Source of the DNA: Actinoplanes sichuanensis
GTDB lineage: Bacteria > Actinomycetota > Actinomycetes > Mycobacteriales > Micromonosporaceae
DNA: 64,000 bases
Assembly: GCF_033097365.1 (NCBI RefSeq)
Contig: NZ_AP028461.1
Location: 2,480,001 to 2,544,000 of the forward strand
Reading direction: 5' to 3'
Shown: one piece after another, positions 18,588 to 28,339 of the stretch
Layout of the letters: every line of letters starts with the position of its first letter
How positions within the stretch are numbered: position 1 is the first letter of the stretch
Made by a program: the position numbers and the translations under genes
The notes under the pieces: generated by a model
What the model was told of the DNA's origin: nothing
What the model saw: only the letters and a program-made list of their open reading frames with translations
The model's database searches: none

Positions 18588-20228
18588 TTACCCGAGTTCG
18601 GTGACGAAGGCCGCGATCCAGACCAGTGGGGCGTTCCAGTTGATGGTGAGCTCGTTCGTCGACCAGGACCGGATGTCGTCGACGTAGCAGAACTGGCCCA
18701 CCCGCCCGGCCAGCCGGGCCTGCGCCACCTCGTCCTGCAGCCCCGAGTTGGGGCCGCCCGCCAGGGTGCCCTTCGGTGGATGCGGCAGGCTCGGGTCGAG
18801 CTGGTGGGCGTACCAGCGGCTGTGCTGGTTCTCGGCGTAGTCGGTGCCGTGGCCGGTCACGTACGACAGGTTCAGTGCGTTGCGGCCGAGGATGTAGTCC
18901 AGGCCCTCCAGGACGCCGTCACGGTAACGAGCCTCGCCGGTCAGGTCGTAGGCCACGGCCAGGACCACCAGGTTGTTCAGCACCATGCTGTTGGAGCCCC
19001 AGTGCCACTGATTGCCGGGCGGGGCATAGGCGACGGCGTACGGGTGCGCCCGCTGGATCGCCAGGTAACGGTCCGCGCCGGCGACCACCGACGCGCGCAC
19101 GTCGTCGAGGCCGGGCAGCTCGTTCGGGGTCAGGGCCAGAGCGAGGCGGGCGGCGGCCGCGGTGGCCGCCCAGTCGAAGGCGTACGTTCCGAACACGTCC
19201 GCGGTGTGCAGCGGCGAGGCCGTCACCGCGTCGGCGTACTCCGGCTCGCCGGTGGTCAGGAACAATTCGACCGCGGCCCAGTAGAACTCGTCGCCCACGT
19301 CATCGTCGTCGTAGGGTCCGCCGCCGATGGTGTCCGCGACCGGCGCGTACCGGATCGGATGTGTCCCGGCCGCGGTGAACGCGTCCCGCGCGGCAGCCAG
19401 CAGACGGTCCGCGTAGTCCGCGTCGTACTTGCGATAGATCCGTGACGCCTGGGCGGCCACCGCGGCCAGGTTGAGGGTCGCCGCCGTGGACACCGGGCGC
19501 AGCACCCGCGGTTGCGGGTCGAGGTGCGGCAGCGTCGGCAGGCCGGTCCACTCGAGGTCGTGCATCTTGTGGTGCACCAGGCCGCTCGGCGCCCGCATGC
19601 GCAGCAGGAAGTCGAGCTCCCAGCGGACCTCGTTGAGCAGGTCCGGTACGCCGTTGCCGCTCTCCGGCAGATCCAGCGGCAACTGGTCGAGACCGCCGCG
19701 GTGCTCGAAGGCGTGCAGCAGCTGCCATACCGTGATGCCGCCGTTGACCACGTATTTGCCCTGGTCGCCCGCGTCGTACCAGCCGCCGCGCACGTCGAGC
19801 CGGTGATCGCCGGCATCGGGGGCGCAGGGGACGTCACGGTCGCCGAGGTGCCCGGCCGGGCGGCCGTAGCCCGGCCGCAGGTCCTCGCGGATCTCGATGC
19901 CGCTGCGCTGGCAGTAGAAGAACCTCATGGCGTCGGTGAGCAGCGGCCGGTAGAGGCCGGTGCCGATGCGGAACGGATGGCTGGTCGCACCGTCGGCGGT
20001 CAGCGTGAAGCCGGTGCCCGGCCGTTGGTGGGTGCTGAAGTCGATGGTGTGCACGTTCTGCCCGGAGGAGATGTCGGTGCCGTGCGGAGCGGTCGTCCCG
20101 TCCGCGACGATCCGTCCCCGGTCGTCGGCGAGTCGCCAGGTCAGTGGCTCGACCGCGGCGGTGGCCAGAGTGGCCCGCTTCGGTCCGGACAGTAGATAAC
20201 CCACCTGGTTGACCGCGACGACAGACAT
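18588..20228 (-). CDS. GH9 cellulase with N-terminal Ig-like domain, no signal peptide
   Basis: 546 residues from ATG 20228. Residues 1-90 form the CelD-type Ig-like domain ([19 protein letters not shown]), then the (alpha/alpha)6 GH9 domain: [17 protein letters not shown] at about 148-164 with the paired catalytic-base aspartates, the substrate-binding HSRWYAHQ stretch near residue 470, and the C-terminal [10 protein letters not shown] with the acid Glu near 525. Family enzymes cleave beta-1,4-glucans or glucan oligomers. No signal peptide is visible and no upstream in-frame start supplies one, so it may act on imported oligosaccharides in the cytoplasm. A CebR-like box lies directly upstream of the start. 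Confidence 0.92.
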   Translation of the reverse strand: MSVVAVNQVGYLLSGPKRATLATAAVEPLTWRLADDRGRIVADGTTAPHGTDISSGQNVHTIDFSTHQRPGTGFTLTADGATSHPFRIGTGLYRPLLTDAMRFFYCQRSGIEIREDLRPGYGRPAGHLGDRDVPCAPDAGDHRLDVRGGWYDAGDQGKYVVNGGITVWQLLHAFEHRGGLDQLPLDLPESGNGVPDLLNEVRWELDFLLRMRAPSGLVHHKMHDLEWTGLPTLPHLDPQPRVLRPVSTAATLNLAAVAAQASRIYRKYDADYADRLLAAARDAFTAAGTHPIRYAPVADTIGGGPYDDDDVGDEFYWAAVELFLTTGEPEYADAVTASPLHTADVFGTYAFDWAATAAAARLALALTPNELPGLDDVRASVVAGADRYLAIQRAHPYAVAYAPPGNQWHWGSNSMVLNNLVVLAVAYDLTGEARYRDGVLEGLDYILGRNALNLSYVTGHGTDYAENQHSRWYAHQLDPSLPHPPKGTLAGGPNSGLQDEVAQARLAGRVGQFCYVDDIRSWSTNELTINWNAPLVWIAAFVTELG

Positions 20229-20231
20229 GCC

Positions 20232-20245
20232 TGGGAACGCTCCCA
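20232..20245. promoter_or_regulatory. CebR-like operator upstream of the GH9 cellulase
   Basis: TGGGAACGCTCCCA differs at one position from the CebR/CelR consensus TGGGAGCGCTCCCA, which controls cellulose utilisation in Streptomyces and Thermobifida through cellobiose release. It ends three bases before the ATG at 20228 on the minus strand, so a bound repressor would cover the start or the transcription initiation site. Match to consensus is seen; function inferred. Confidence 0.8.
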
Positions 20246-20437
20246 GCCGCGGCGTCGGCTGTCAAACTTGTCAGGGGGTGCGCCTATCGTGCGCGGCATG
20301 ACAAGCCGGCCACCGGCTGCTGCGGCGGCATACCGTGTCGCACCGGATGATCGACGATTGGCGCCGGATGCGCGGTCTGGCGGGACCGGTGGTAGAGGAA
20401 TCGGCATGGCGGCACCTGCGCTGTTGCGCGCACCGCA

Positions 20438-21658
20438 ATGAATCATCGGTCTGATGCGGACGATCGACATACTGAGCGTGTGCGCAACCTTCGATCATTT
20501 GTGGCCGGCGTCGTCCTGGGGGCGGTGGGGATGTCGATCCGGCACAGATCGATGACAGCGACGCCGTTGCCGGTGCGCGACGCGCGGACGGCGCCGCCGG
20601 GACCGGAGCCGGAACCGCAATCGGACACAGCACCGGAACTGGAGGGTAGTGCACCGCAGCTCAGGCCCGCCAAAGCATCTGTGGTCGCCCGCCTCGTGGC
20701 GTGCGTCCTCGGCTGGCTGCTGCTTGCCGGTGGCCTCCTGATCGGCTACGTGAAGTACGGCGAGGTGACGGCGGTGCCCGAACCTCAACGTGAGGCCGGC
20801 AGCGTGCTCCTGTACTTCGACCGGCCGGGTGTCGAAGCGCGGCTGGAAGTGCGTGTCGATGAACGGCGCACCGGCTTCGGTGAGTCCAGATACTTCATCA
20901 ATGTGTCGAAATCCGGTGAGAGCGGCGAACTTGGATTCATGTTCGTCGCCACCGGGGCAGGCAGGGCGACCGAAGTGTATCCGGCGGGCACCGCCAGGGA
21001 CACGGTGAACGGTTGCTGGGACAGCATCGATGGCTTCTATGGCCTCGTGCCGCGCTGCCATGACACTCGAATGCCGCCCGGCCCGGGTTACTCGACCTCG
21101 GATGCACTCGTCGAGTCCCAGGTGATCACCGGCACCATCCGGCGAGACGCTGATGGCCAGATGATGACCGAGGTGTGGCTGTGGTCCGACGACGACTTCA
21201 TCGAGAAGGGCGGTAAACGGACCTACTTCTCGTTGCCGAAGGTCGGAACGTCGTACCTGCCGCCCGGTTATCGGGCCGGAATTCCTTACGGAAAGCCGGG
21301 CGAGCCGAAGACGTACGTGCCCGAGAAGCTCGACGTCACCCTTATCTACCGTGACCTGAGCTCACGGGACCGGGTCGAGTCCGTTTCGCCGGAGCCCGCC
21401 CTCCCCGGCAAGTTGGCATGGGCGGAAGCCGATGCCTCTTCGATCGCACCCCGCGGATCCATCGTCGACATGGTGGTTGAGGATCAGAACCAGAACCTGA
21501 TCTTCCTGATCGGTGCCTTCCTCGGTGTGGCGTCCACGCTTCTGCCCATCCTCGCTGTGCAATCACGAAAGCTGGCTGAAGACCTCATCGTGCTCGTCCG
21601 CACCAGGGTGCCGACGATGCCGGGCCGCGACGATGGGCGTCGCGACCCGGCACCGTGA
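20438..21658 (+). CDS. Hypothetical membrane protein
   Basis: 406 residues from ATG 20438; GTG 20480 (14 codons later) is an equally possible start, neither with a good ribosome site. A first membrane helix lies near residues 88-108 (VACVLGWLLLAGGLLIGYV) and a second near 360-378 (LIFLIGAFLGVASTLLPIL), so the intervening 250 residues form an extracytoplasmic beta-rich domain and the ends are cytoplasmic. An unusual cluster of Pro/Glu precedes the first helix. No known domain recognised. Single gene, no clear partner; it is convergent with the subtilase gene with its stop directly abutting the other's. Confidence 0.75.
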   Translation: MNHRSDADDRHTERVRNLRSFVAGVVLGAVGMSIRHRSMTATPLPVRDARTAPPGPEPEPQSDTAPELEGSAPQLRPAKASVVARLVACVLGWLLLAGGLLIGYVKYGEVTAVPEPQREAGSVLLYFDRPGVEARLEVRVDERRTGFGESRYFINVSKSGESGELGFMFVATGAGRATEVYPAGTARDTVNGCWDSIDGFYGLVPRCHDTRMPPGPGYSTSDALVESQVITGTIRRDADGQMMTEVWLWSDDDFIEKGGKRTYFSLPKVGTSYLPPGYRAGIPYGKPGEPKTYVPEKLDVTLIYRDLSSRDRVESVSPEPALPGKLAWAEADASSIAPRGSIVDMVVEDQNQNLIFLIGAFLGVASTLLPILAVQSRKLAEDLIVLVRTRVPTMPGRDDGRRDPAP

Positions 21659-24600
21659 TCACTTCAGGCCGAAGGCCCGGGTGATCGTCTGTTCGACGCG
21701 GTTGCCGTGCGCGTCCGCGGCGGTGGTGCGGAGTGTGACGTGCTGGGCGTTCCGCGGCGCCTTCAGGTCAGCGGTCCAGCCGTCGGGCGTGCGGTGCAGG
21801 CGCTGACGGACCCAGGTGACGCCGTCGTCGTAGGACACGTCGAGCGTGACCGAGGTGATGGACCGGCTGCTCGGTGCCCCGGGCAGGTGCGACGGGGTGA
21901 CCGTGATCGGCGCCGACCGGGCGGCCCAGTGCGTGATGTCGGTGTCCACCCGGTAGTCCAGCTGGATCAGCGGGATCCGGCTGGACTTCGCGTCCGAGAC
22001 GAAATCCCAGGTGGTACGGGTACGCGTCGAGTACGGATACGAGGTGGAGTCCCGCGAGGTGGTGGTGACCAGGCGGTACGGCAGCCGTTGGGGGCTGAGT
22101 CCGGAGTTCCGGTCGATCCAGTTGTACTCGTTCTGCTCGATGACCTTCCCGCCCTGGGTGAGGGTCGCGGTCATCTCGCCGCCGTCCGGGAACGCCACCC
22201 CGGCGTGGTTCGCACCCGAGTCGCCCCAGCCGGGGATCTCGGCCACGATCCGGTCGCCGTCGCGGTGTGGCAGCGTGACCGCGTCGTTGATCCGCGGCCG
22301 CTGGATCGCGCCCAGCCACGTCTCCCGGGTGCGGCTGCCCGGCCGGTATGCGGTGCTGCCGCCGAGCTGGAACGAGTACCGGTCGTCCATGTCGGTCGAC
22401 CATGTGACGTCCGGCTGCGCGGTGACCCAGTCGGTGCGGAACCGATCGGAGCGCATCAGCGTGGTCGAGCCGACCTTCACCGGCATGTCCGGGTGGTAGT
22501 CGTAGCGCTTCTCGGAGATCTCCCGGTCCGAGGTGCTCTGGAAGTCGACGTCGACGCGGGCGAGGTCACGTTCGGCGGGGCGGTAGGTGACCGACTTCGG
22601 CACCCCGTCCGGCCAGTAGCGGACCAGGTCGTAGAGGTAGTCGGTGGTCGGCTGGGAGTCGACGCGCAGGGTGACCGGGCCCCGGGCGAGCCGGGTGATC
22701 AGCTGTTCGCCGCGGTCCTTGGTCAGCGACACCACCGCGAGTCTCGTCCGGCTGGTGGCGTCGAAGTAGCGCCCCGGCTCGGTGTTGACGATCGCGAGCA
22801 TCGCCGCACCGGCCTTCTCCGCGGCCGACACCTGATCGTCGAGGTCGCCTCGCCGTACCACCGCGATCTTGCCGTTGAGGTCTGTGCCCTGGCCGGCGAA
22901 GACGGCTTGCATCTGATGCACGCCCTCGGTCGGTGGGGTGGAGCCGGGCAGCAGGATCAGGTCGTCGAAGGCGTCGCCGAGCGACAGGACCGGCTGGGTC
23001 TTGCGCCAGCGGGCGGTGATCGACATCCGGCCGTCGCGGGCCTTCTGGCCGGGCACCACCCAGACGCTGTCGTAGAAGCGGGGCAGGATGTACGCGTCCG
23101 TGGCCTCGGCGGTCTCGCCCAGCTCGCGGTGGTAGTCGAGGCGCAGTTCGGCGGTGGCCGTGGGCTTCGGGGTGATCGCCTGGACCTCGCGGGTCGCGGC
23201 GGCCCGCAACGCGATCGCGGTGTCCTTCTCGACGACCACGGTGGGTTCGCTGAGCAGGGCCATGCCGCGGGAGTTCGGTCCGCGGGCGCCCTCGACCTGA
23301 CCCCACATCCAGACCGCGTAGCGACCCTGCGGCACGAGCACGTCGATCGGGCGGCCGTCGTAGGTGACGAAGTTGTAGTAGGCACCGGCCGGGTCGCCGT
23401 CGCGCAGCAGCATGATCTCGCCGGGCATCGGCTCGCCGTTGCGGCCGGTCGGCGTGATCGTCAGGTGCCGGGGCTGGTCCTCGGTGCTGAGCCCGACGAC
23501 CGTGTCGGCCACCCGGGTGCCGCCGGTGCTCGCGACGACGTCGCCGGTGAACCGGCCCTTCTCGGTCACGCTGCCGAGGTCGGCCGAGACCGTCACGGTG
23601 GCGGTGCCCCCGGCCGGCACGGTCACGTGCGTGGCGGACAGTTCGATCAGGTCCGGGCCGTCCAGTGTCAGGTCCAGTTCGACCGTGGCGGTGCCGGTGT
23701 TGGTGTAGGTGATCGGCCGCTCGGTCGTGCCGGTGGGCTCGTCGGTGAGCGGGTGGATGCCGAGGTAGGCGGTGGCCGAGGCGAAGATCGTCGCGCTGCT
23801 GGTGGCGGCGATGTCGAGGCGGCCGCTGCCGGCTTCGTACGGCCCGAAGTCGGGAGTCTGCCGGGCCGTGCTGACCAGGGCGTCCTTGAGTTGCCCGCCG
23901 GTCCAGTCGGGGTGCTGCGCGGCGAGCAGGGCGGCGGCGCCGGCCACGTGCGGGGTGGCCATCGAGGTGCCGCTCATCGTCCGGTAGAAGCCCTCGCCCT
24001 CGGACGAGTACTGCGATCGGGCGGCCAGGATGTCGACGCCGGGTGCGGTGATCTCCGGTTTGAGCGCGCCGTCGACCAGGCGCGGGCCACGGCTGGAGAA
24101 CTCGGCGAGCCGGTCGTCGGCGTCGACCGCGCCGACGGTCAGGGCGGCGTCGGCGGCACCGGGCGAGCCGACCGTGGTCTCGGTCGGGCCGCTGTTGCCG
24201 GCCGCGATCACGAACAGGGCGCCGGTCTCGGCGCTGAGCCGGTCGACCGCCACGCTCATCGGGTCGGTGCCGTCGGTGGGCCCGCCGCCGAGACTCATGC
24301 TGACGACCTTGGCCCTGCGGTCGCGGGCGGCCCACTCCATGCCGCTGATGATCCAGGAGTCCTGGCCGGAGCCGCCGTTGTCGAGGACCTTGCCGATCTC
24401 CAGGTCGGCGCCGGGGGCGACACCGCGTTCCCGGCCGTCGGACGCGGCGCCGGTGCCGGCGATCGTCGACGCCACGTGGGTGCCGTGGCCGTGGCCGTCG
24501 GTGACGTCCTCACCGGGCACGAAACTGGCGGTCGACTCGATGCGGCCGGCCAGGTCCGGGTGGCCGGCGTCGATGCCGGTGTCCAGGACGGCGACGTCGA

Positions 24601-25315
24601 TGCCGGCGCCGGTGTCACCACCCGACCACACCGCTGGGGCGCCGATCTGGGCCACGCTGTCGGCCAGGGTGGCGTGCACCCGGCCGTCCAGCCAGACCTT
24701 GTCGATGCCGTGCGCGAAGGCCGGGGCCGCGCCGGTCGTCGGTGCGGTGAGTGCCGGGGCCGCGCCGGTCGTTTGTCCGGTGAGTGCCGGGGCCGCGCCG
24801 GCCGTTCGTCCGGTGGGTGCCGGGGGCGCGCCGGTCAGCGACGACCAGAAGTCCTTGGCTCGGGCCCGGTCGGTGTCCACCGCACGGCCGTTGATGCTGG
24901 GCAGGGCCCGTACCTCGGTGGCGGCCTCGGGAAGGACCTCGGCACGTTTGGCGAGGTTCGCGGAGTACCCGAGGATGACCGGCAGCCGATCGGTGGCGGC
25001 GTCGCCGTAGCCCTCGCGAAGCAGGTAGGTGATGTTGAACAGCCGCTTGTCCAGACGGCCGGCGGCGACGTAGGGCAGGACGCCGTCCGGATAGACGTAG
25101 GTGTCCGGGCCGACAGTGGTGATGTGCGAGCCCTCCGGGCCCTGCACCGCGGTGCCGCCGGGCCGGACGGTCACCTTGTCGCCGGTGATCAGGGTGATCG
25201 TGGTGCTGGTGGCGGGGGCGCTGTGCGCCGGCGGGGATGCGGACGCGGCCGCGGGCGGGGTCACCGCGACCGCGGTCAACACCAGCACGATGCCGCCGAT
25301 GGGGAAGATCCTCAA
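21659..25315 (-). CDS. Large secreted S8 subtilisin-like serine protease
   Basis: 1218 residues from ATG 25315 with a signal peptide (about 1-30). A propeptide-like region runs to about 150, followed by a Thr/Gly/Ala/Pro linker (about 160-198) built of 11-residue repeats. The S8 triad is intact: Asp245 in VAVLDTGID, His280 in HGHGTHVAS, Ser451 in GTSMATPHVAG. About 750 residues follow with beta-sandwich character (PPC/Ig-like and PA-like segments), common in large actinobacterial subtilases related to the kumamolysin/vpr type. It probably degrades extracellular protein. The gene is divergent from a LuxR-type ATPase. Confidence 0.93.
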   Translation of the reverse strand: MRIFPIGGIVLVLTAVAVTPPAAASASPPAHSAPATSTTITLITGDKVTVRPGGTAVQGPEGSHITTVGPDTYVYPDGVLPYVAAGRLDKRLFNITYLLREGYGDAATDRLPVILGYSANLAKRAEVLPEAATEVRALPSINGRAVDTDRARAKDFWSSLTGAPPAPTGRTAGAAPALTGQTTGAAPALTAPTTGAAPAFAHGIDKVWLDGRVHATLADSVAQIGAPAVWSGGDTGAGIDVAVLDTGIDAGHPDLAGRIESTASFVPGEDVTDGHGHGTHVASTIAGTGAASDGRERGVAPGADLEIGKVLDNGGSGQDSWIISGMEWAARDRRAKVVSMSLGGGPTDGTDPMSVAVDRLSAETGALFVIAAGNSGPTETTVGSPGAADAALTVGAVDADDRLAEFSSRGPRLVDGALKPEITAPGVDILAARSQYSSEGEGFYRTMSGTSMATPHVAGAAALLAAQHPDWTGGQLKDALVSTARQTPDFGPYEAGSGRLDIAATSSATIFASATAYLGIHPLTDEPTGTTERPITYTNTGTATVELDLTLDGPDLIELSATHVTVPAGGTATVTVSADLGSVTEKGRFTGDVVASTGGTRVADTVVGLSTEDQPRHLTITPTGRNGEPMPGEIMLLRDGDPAGAYYNFVTYDGRPIDVLVPQGRYAVWMWGQVEGARGPNSRGMALLSEPTVVVEKDTAIALRAAATREVQAITPKPTATAELRLDYHRELGETAEATDAYILPRFYDSVWVVPGQKARDGRMSITARWRKTQPVLSLGDAFDDLILLPGSTPPTEGVHQMQAVFAGQGTDLNGKIAVVRRGDLDDQVSAAEKAGAAMLAIVNTEPGRYFDATSRTRLAVVSLTKDRGEQLITRLARGPVTLRVDSQPTTDYLYDLVRYWPDGVPKSVTYRPAERDLARVDVDFQSTSDREISEKRYDYHPDMPVKVGSTTLMRSDRFRTDWVTAQPDVTWSTDMDDRYSFQLGGSTAYRPGSRTRETWLGAIQRPRINDAVTLPHRDGDRIVAEIPGWGDSGANHAGVAFPDGGEMTATLTQGGKVIEQNEYNWIDRNSGLSPQRLPYRLVTTTSRDSTSYPYSTRTRTTWDFVSDAKSSRIPLIQLDYRVDTDITHWAARSAPITVTPSHLPGAPSSRSITSVTLDVSYDDGVTWVRQRLHRTPDGWTADLKAPRNAQHVTLRTTAADAHGNRVEQTITRAFGLK
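24720..24837 (-). repeat. 33-base tandem repeat inside the subtilase gene
   Basis: Three full copies and a partial fourth of a 33-base unit (24720-24752, 24753-24785, 24786-24818, 24819-24837) encode an 11-residue unit of the type TGAAPALTGQT. The unit keeps the reading frame, so copy number can vary without inactivating the protease. It forms the linker ahead of the catalytic domain. Confidence 0.85.
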
Positions 25316-25420
25316 CGTGTTACCTCGACTCGATCAGAGGCCTGAAGTGCCGGTGACGCTACAAGCGCGCTGATCGATACGAGCGCTGTCGATCTTGGCC
25401 GTTAATGATCACGAAACCGA

Positions 25421-27652
25421 ATGCGCAGTCACTGGAAACACGGTGAACTATCGTCCTCTCTGGTGTCTCCGCTGACCGCGTTCTTCGCCCTGCCCACGCC
25501 CGGCCCGTTCGTCGGGCGGCGCCGGCTGCTCGGCACCCTGCGCGCCGAACTCGCCCGGCCGTCGGCGTTGGTGCTGCTCAGCGTGGAGGCCGGAGTCGGC
25601 AAGAGTCGGCTGGTGGTCGAGTCGCTTCAGGACAGTGGGCTGCCGGTGATCGTCGCCCACTGCGACGACCTGCGTGAACCACAGCCGCTCGGGCCGTTGA
25701 TCGACGGGCTCCGCGTCGCGCACGCCACGGACGCTCTCAACGAGCTGCTGCCGCCCGCCCTGCCGGACCCGGACGCCGAACGCGCGCGGCTGCTGCGCTC
25801 GGCGGCCGCGCTGCTGGCCCGGCTCGCGCCCGTCGCGCTGGCCGTCGAGGACCTGCAGATGGCCGATCCGGCCACCCTGCAACTGATCGATCATCTCGGC
25901 GCGCACCCCGTACCGGGACTGAAGGTTCTGATCACCGTGCGCGGCAACGAGTCGCCGCCCGGCTGGCAGCCGGGACCGGCCGTGAAACGCCTGCGGGTGC
26001 CGCCGCTGACCCGCGCCGAGGTCGGCCGGCTCGCCGCCGCCCTGCTCGCCGGATCCGACGCCCTCGCCACCCACCTCTACGAACGCACCGCCGGCATCCC
26101 GTTCCTGGTCGAAGAGGTCGTGCGGTCGCTGCTGACCGACGGTGATCTGGAGGCGATCCGCCGGCAGCCGGACACGCTGGCCGACTCCGCGGTCCCGGCC
26201 CTACTGCGTGACGTGCTCGTAGCGCGCCTGAACCACCTCGACGAACGCACCCGCGAAATCCTCGGCGCGGCCGCCGTCCTCGGCCAGGCAGCAGACGCAC
26301 GACCGCTTTCCATCATCGTTCAAACCGGCGAGGGTACGATCACCGCCGCGCTCCAGCAGGCCCGGGCGATCGGATTGTTCCACCAGCGAGACGGGCGGCT
26401 GTGGTTCCGGCACACCCTCGCGCGCCAGGTCGTCCACGAGCTGCTGCCGCCGATCACCCGGCGGTTGCTGCACCTGCGCACGGCCCGCCTACTGGAAGAT
26501 CAACAACCTCGGCCGTACGCGCGACTCGCCCACCACTACCGTCAGGCCGACAGCCCCGCCGATCACGTCCGCAACGCGGAGGCCGCCGCCGACCTGGCCG
26601 TTGCCCGTGGTGACGACGGCACCGCCGTGCGGTTCCTGCTCGACGCGGTGTCACACGCCGGGTTGCCCCGCCCGATCCGGGTCCGGCTGGCCGGAAAACT
26701 CGGCCGGTCGGCGATCGAGAGCGTGGCCCAGACGTCGGCCATCCCGGTGCTGCGTTCCCTGATCGCCGACCGTCGTCTGCCGCCCGGCGCCCGCGGTGAG
26801 CTGGGGCTGGCGCTCGGGCGGATGCTGCGCCAGCAGGGTGAGGCCCGGGCCGGCTACGCGGAGATCGAGCGGGCGGTGCCGTACCTGCGTCAGGCCGGAC
26901 GCCGGGCACGTGCCCTGGCCGTACTGTCGGCGCCGGACACCGTCGTCGACCGGCATCTCCGCGAGCATCAGGCGCTCTGCGCACAGGCCGCCCTCGCCGC
27001 GGCCGAGTCGGGGGAGCCGTCGGCGGTCCTCGCGGTCGAGATCGCCCGCCTGTCGCTGCTGCTGGAAAGCGGTGATCCGACGGCCGGTCCGGCGATCACC
27101 GCCGCCGCGGCCGGGCTGGCCGGTCATCCGCGGGAACGCGCCCGGGCCTGCCTCAACTGGGCCCAGGGCGCCCTGCACGTCGGCGACATCACGCTGGCCG
27201 CGTCGATGCTGGCCACCGGCCGTCGGCTGGTCGACGACGCCGACTACGAACGGTTGCGTCCGCTCGTCGAGTTGACCACCTTCGGTCTCGACCTGGCCCT
27301 CGACCGGCGCGACGGACTGGTGGAGAACCTGCTGGGCTTCCTCGCCCGGCCACACCGGCTGCCGCTGGCGATGCCCGACGCACGCCTGTATCTGGCCCGG
27401 CTGCGCCACCGCCAGGGCGATTCATCCGCCGCCGAACAGGGCCTGCGCGAGGTGATCGCCGAGGCCGCCCGGGTGGGCGCGGCGTGGCCGCTGATCCCGG
27501 CCCGCACGGCACTCGCCGAGGTGCTGCTCGCCCGAGGAGCCGACGCCGAGGGCCGGGCCGAGGCCGCAGCCGCCCTGACCCTGGTCCAGGCCAAGGGCCT
27601 ACCCGCGTGGGGTCGCGACGCCACCCGCCTGCTGTCCCCGGTGCCGCGCTGA
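25421..27652 (+). CDS. LuxR-type large AAA ATPase without HTH domain
   Basis: 743 residues from ATG 25421 (GTG 25463 is an alternative). After FVGRRRLLGTLRAEL comes a STAND-like ATPase module with Walker A EAGVGKSRLV (about residues 52-61) and a Walker B VALAVEDLQMADP, then TAGIPFLVEEVVRSLL. This is the AAA_16/LAL arrangement. The remaining 400 residues are TPR-like helical repeats. Family regulators normally exceed 850 residues and end in a LuxR-type HTH; here the protein stops after the helical part (WGRDATRLLSPVPR), in a region where the HTH would begin. It may be a truncated regulator or a signalling ATPase without DNA binding. Confidence 0.85.
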   Translation: MRSHWKHGELSSSLVSPLTAFFALPTPGPFVGRRRLLGTLRAELARPSALVLLSVEAGVGKSRLVVESLQDSGLPVIVAHCDDLREPQPLGPLIDGLRVAHATDALNELLPPALPDPDAERARLLRSAAALLARLAPVALAVEDLQMADPATLQLIDHLGAHPVPGLKVLITVRGNESPPGWQPGPAVKRLRVPPLTRAEVGRLAAALLAGSDALATHLYERTAGIPFLVEEVVRSLLTDGDLEAIRRQPDTLADSAVPALLRDVLVARLNHLDERTREILGAAAVLGQAADARPLSIIVQTGEGTITAALQQARAIGLFHQRDGRLWFRHTLARQVVHELLPPITRRLLHLRTARLLEDQQPRPYARLAHHYRQADSPADHVRNAEAAADLAVARGDDGTAVRFLLDAVSHAGLPRPIRVRLAGKLGRSAIESVAQTSAIPVLRSLIADRRLPPGARGELGLALGRMLRQQGEARAGYAEIERAVPYLRQAGRRARALAVLSAPDTVVDRHLREHQALCAQAALAAAESGEPSAVLAVEIARLSLLLESGDPTAGPAITAAAAGLAGHPRERARACLNWAQGALHVGDITLAASMLATGRRLVDDADYERLRPLVELTTFGLDLALDRRDGLVENLLGFLARPHRLPLAMPDARLYLARLRHRQGDSSAAEQGLREVIAEAARVGAAWPLIPARTALAEVLLARGADAEGRAEAAAALTLVQAKGLPAWGRDATRLLSPVPR

Positions 27653-27661
27653 CTTCAGCGC
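27646..27661. terminator. Palindrome at convergent stop codons
   Basis: GCGCTGA-CT-TCAGCGC is a 16-base palindrome that contains the TGA of the upstream + strand gene (27650-27652) and the TGA of the minus-strand GrpB gene (27655-27657). It could act as a compact bidirectional terminator, though the stem is short. Confidence 0.35.
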
Positions 27662-28248
27662 AGTCCCGCGCGTCTGAGGATGGCCACGATCACGTCGGTC
27701 TTGCCCTGGATGTAGCCGGCGGTGGAGAGCGGACTCCGAGCGGCTGCGGCGCTCTTCTCTGCCGCGTAAAGGTCGCGGTCCTCGGGGTGGGAGCGCAGCC
27801 AGTCGCGGAAGACGATGTGGCGCAGGTGCTCGTCGCAGTCCGGGCCGAAGACGTGCAGGTTGATGTCGTGATCTGCGGTCCACAGGCATCGATGCTGATA
27901 CCAGTGTGGGTCGCGGGCTCGGAGCAGGTAGCCGGCGGCGGTCAGGTCCGGGACGTAGGCGTCCTCGTCGGCGGGATCGGCCACGATCAGGTCGATGTCG
28001 ATGCGGTCCTTCGCGGGAAGCCCCGGTACGGCGGTGGAGCCGACATGGTCCAGCTGCAGGACCCGGTCCTGCAGGGCGGCCCGGATCCGGACCTCCGCAC
28101 GCCGGTACCGTGCCGGCCAGTCCGGGTCGTAAGGGCTGAGGGTGATGGGGGCCGACGGCCTGTCCGGAGACCGGTCGCCGACGACGCGCTGCGCCATCTG
28201 CTCCGGTGTGGCGAACACGGACGGCGGCGGAAGCGGGGGTGTGCGCAC
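27655..28248 (-). CDS. GrpB-family nucleotidyltransferase-like protein
   Basis: 197 residues. The GrpB/UPF0157 pattern is clear: ITLSPYDPDWPARYRR, then LDHVGSTAVPGLPAKDRIDIDLIV with the GS and DxD elements of the nucleotidyltransferase fold, and NLHVFGPDCDEHLRHIVFRDWL. The first 20-30 residues are Pro/Arg-rich and may not be translated; starts at internal ATGs are possible. Proteins of this family occur alone or fused to dephospho-CoA kinase and have no firmly established reaction. Confidence 0.88.
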   Translation of the reverse strand: MRTPPLPPPSVFATPEQMAQRVVGDRSPDRPSAPITLSPYDPDWPARYRRAEVRIRAALQDRVLQLDHVGSTAVPGLPAKDRIDIDLIVADPADEDAYVPDLTAAGYLLRARDPHWYQHRCLWTADHDINLHVFGPDCDEHLRHIVFRDWLRSHPEDRDLYAAEKSAAAARSPLSTAGYIQGKTDVIVAILRRAGLR

Positions 28249-28339
28249 GCCGAAACGGTACCGTCGCGGGCTGGTGGCTTGCGGAGGGTTTTACGGGGGC
28301 TGGAGGTTGCCTTGAGGGGGTGGGGCGACTCTTTGGGAC

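Noticed and set aside
18475..20245. M28 peptidase and GH9 cellulase as one operon under the CebR box
   Set aside because: A hairpin follows the GH9 gene and the 112-base gap before the M28 start leaves room for its own promoter, so joint control is not supported.
21707..25345. A 1212-codon + strand open frame opposite the subtilase
   Set aside because: Antisense shadow of a gene with an intact catalytic triad; translated product is Gly/Arg/Val-rich without domains.
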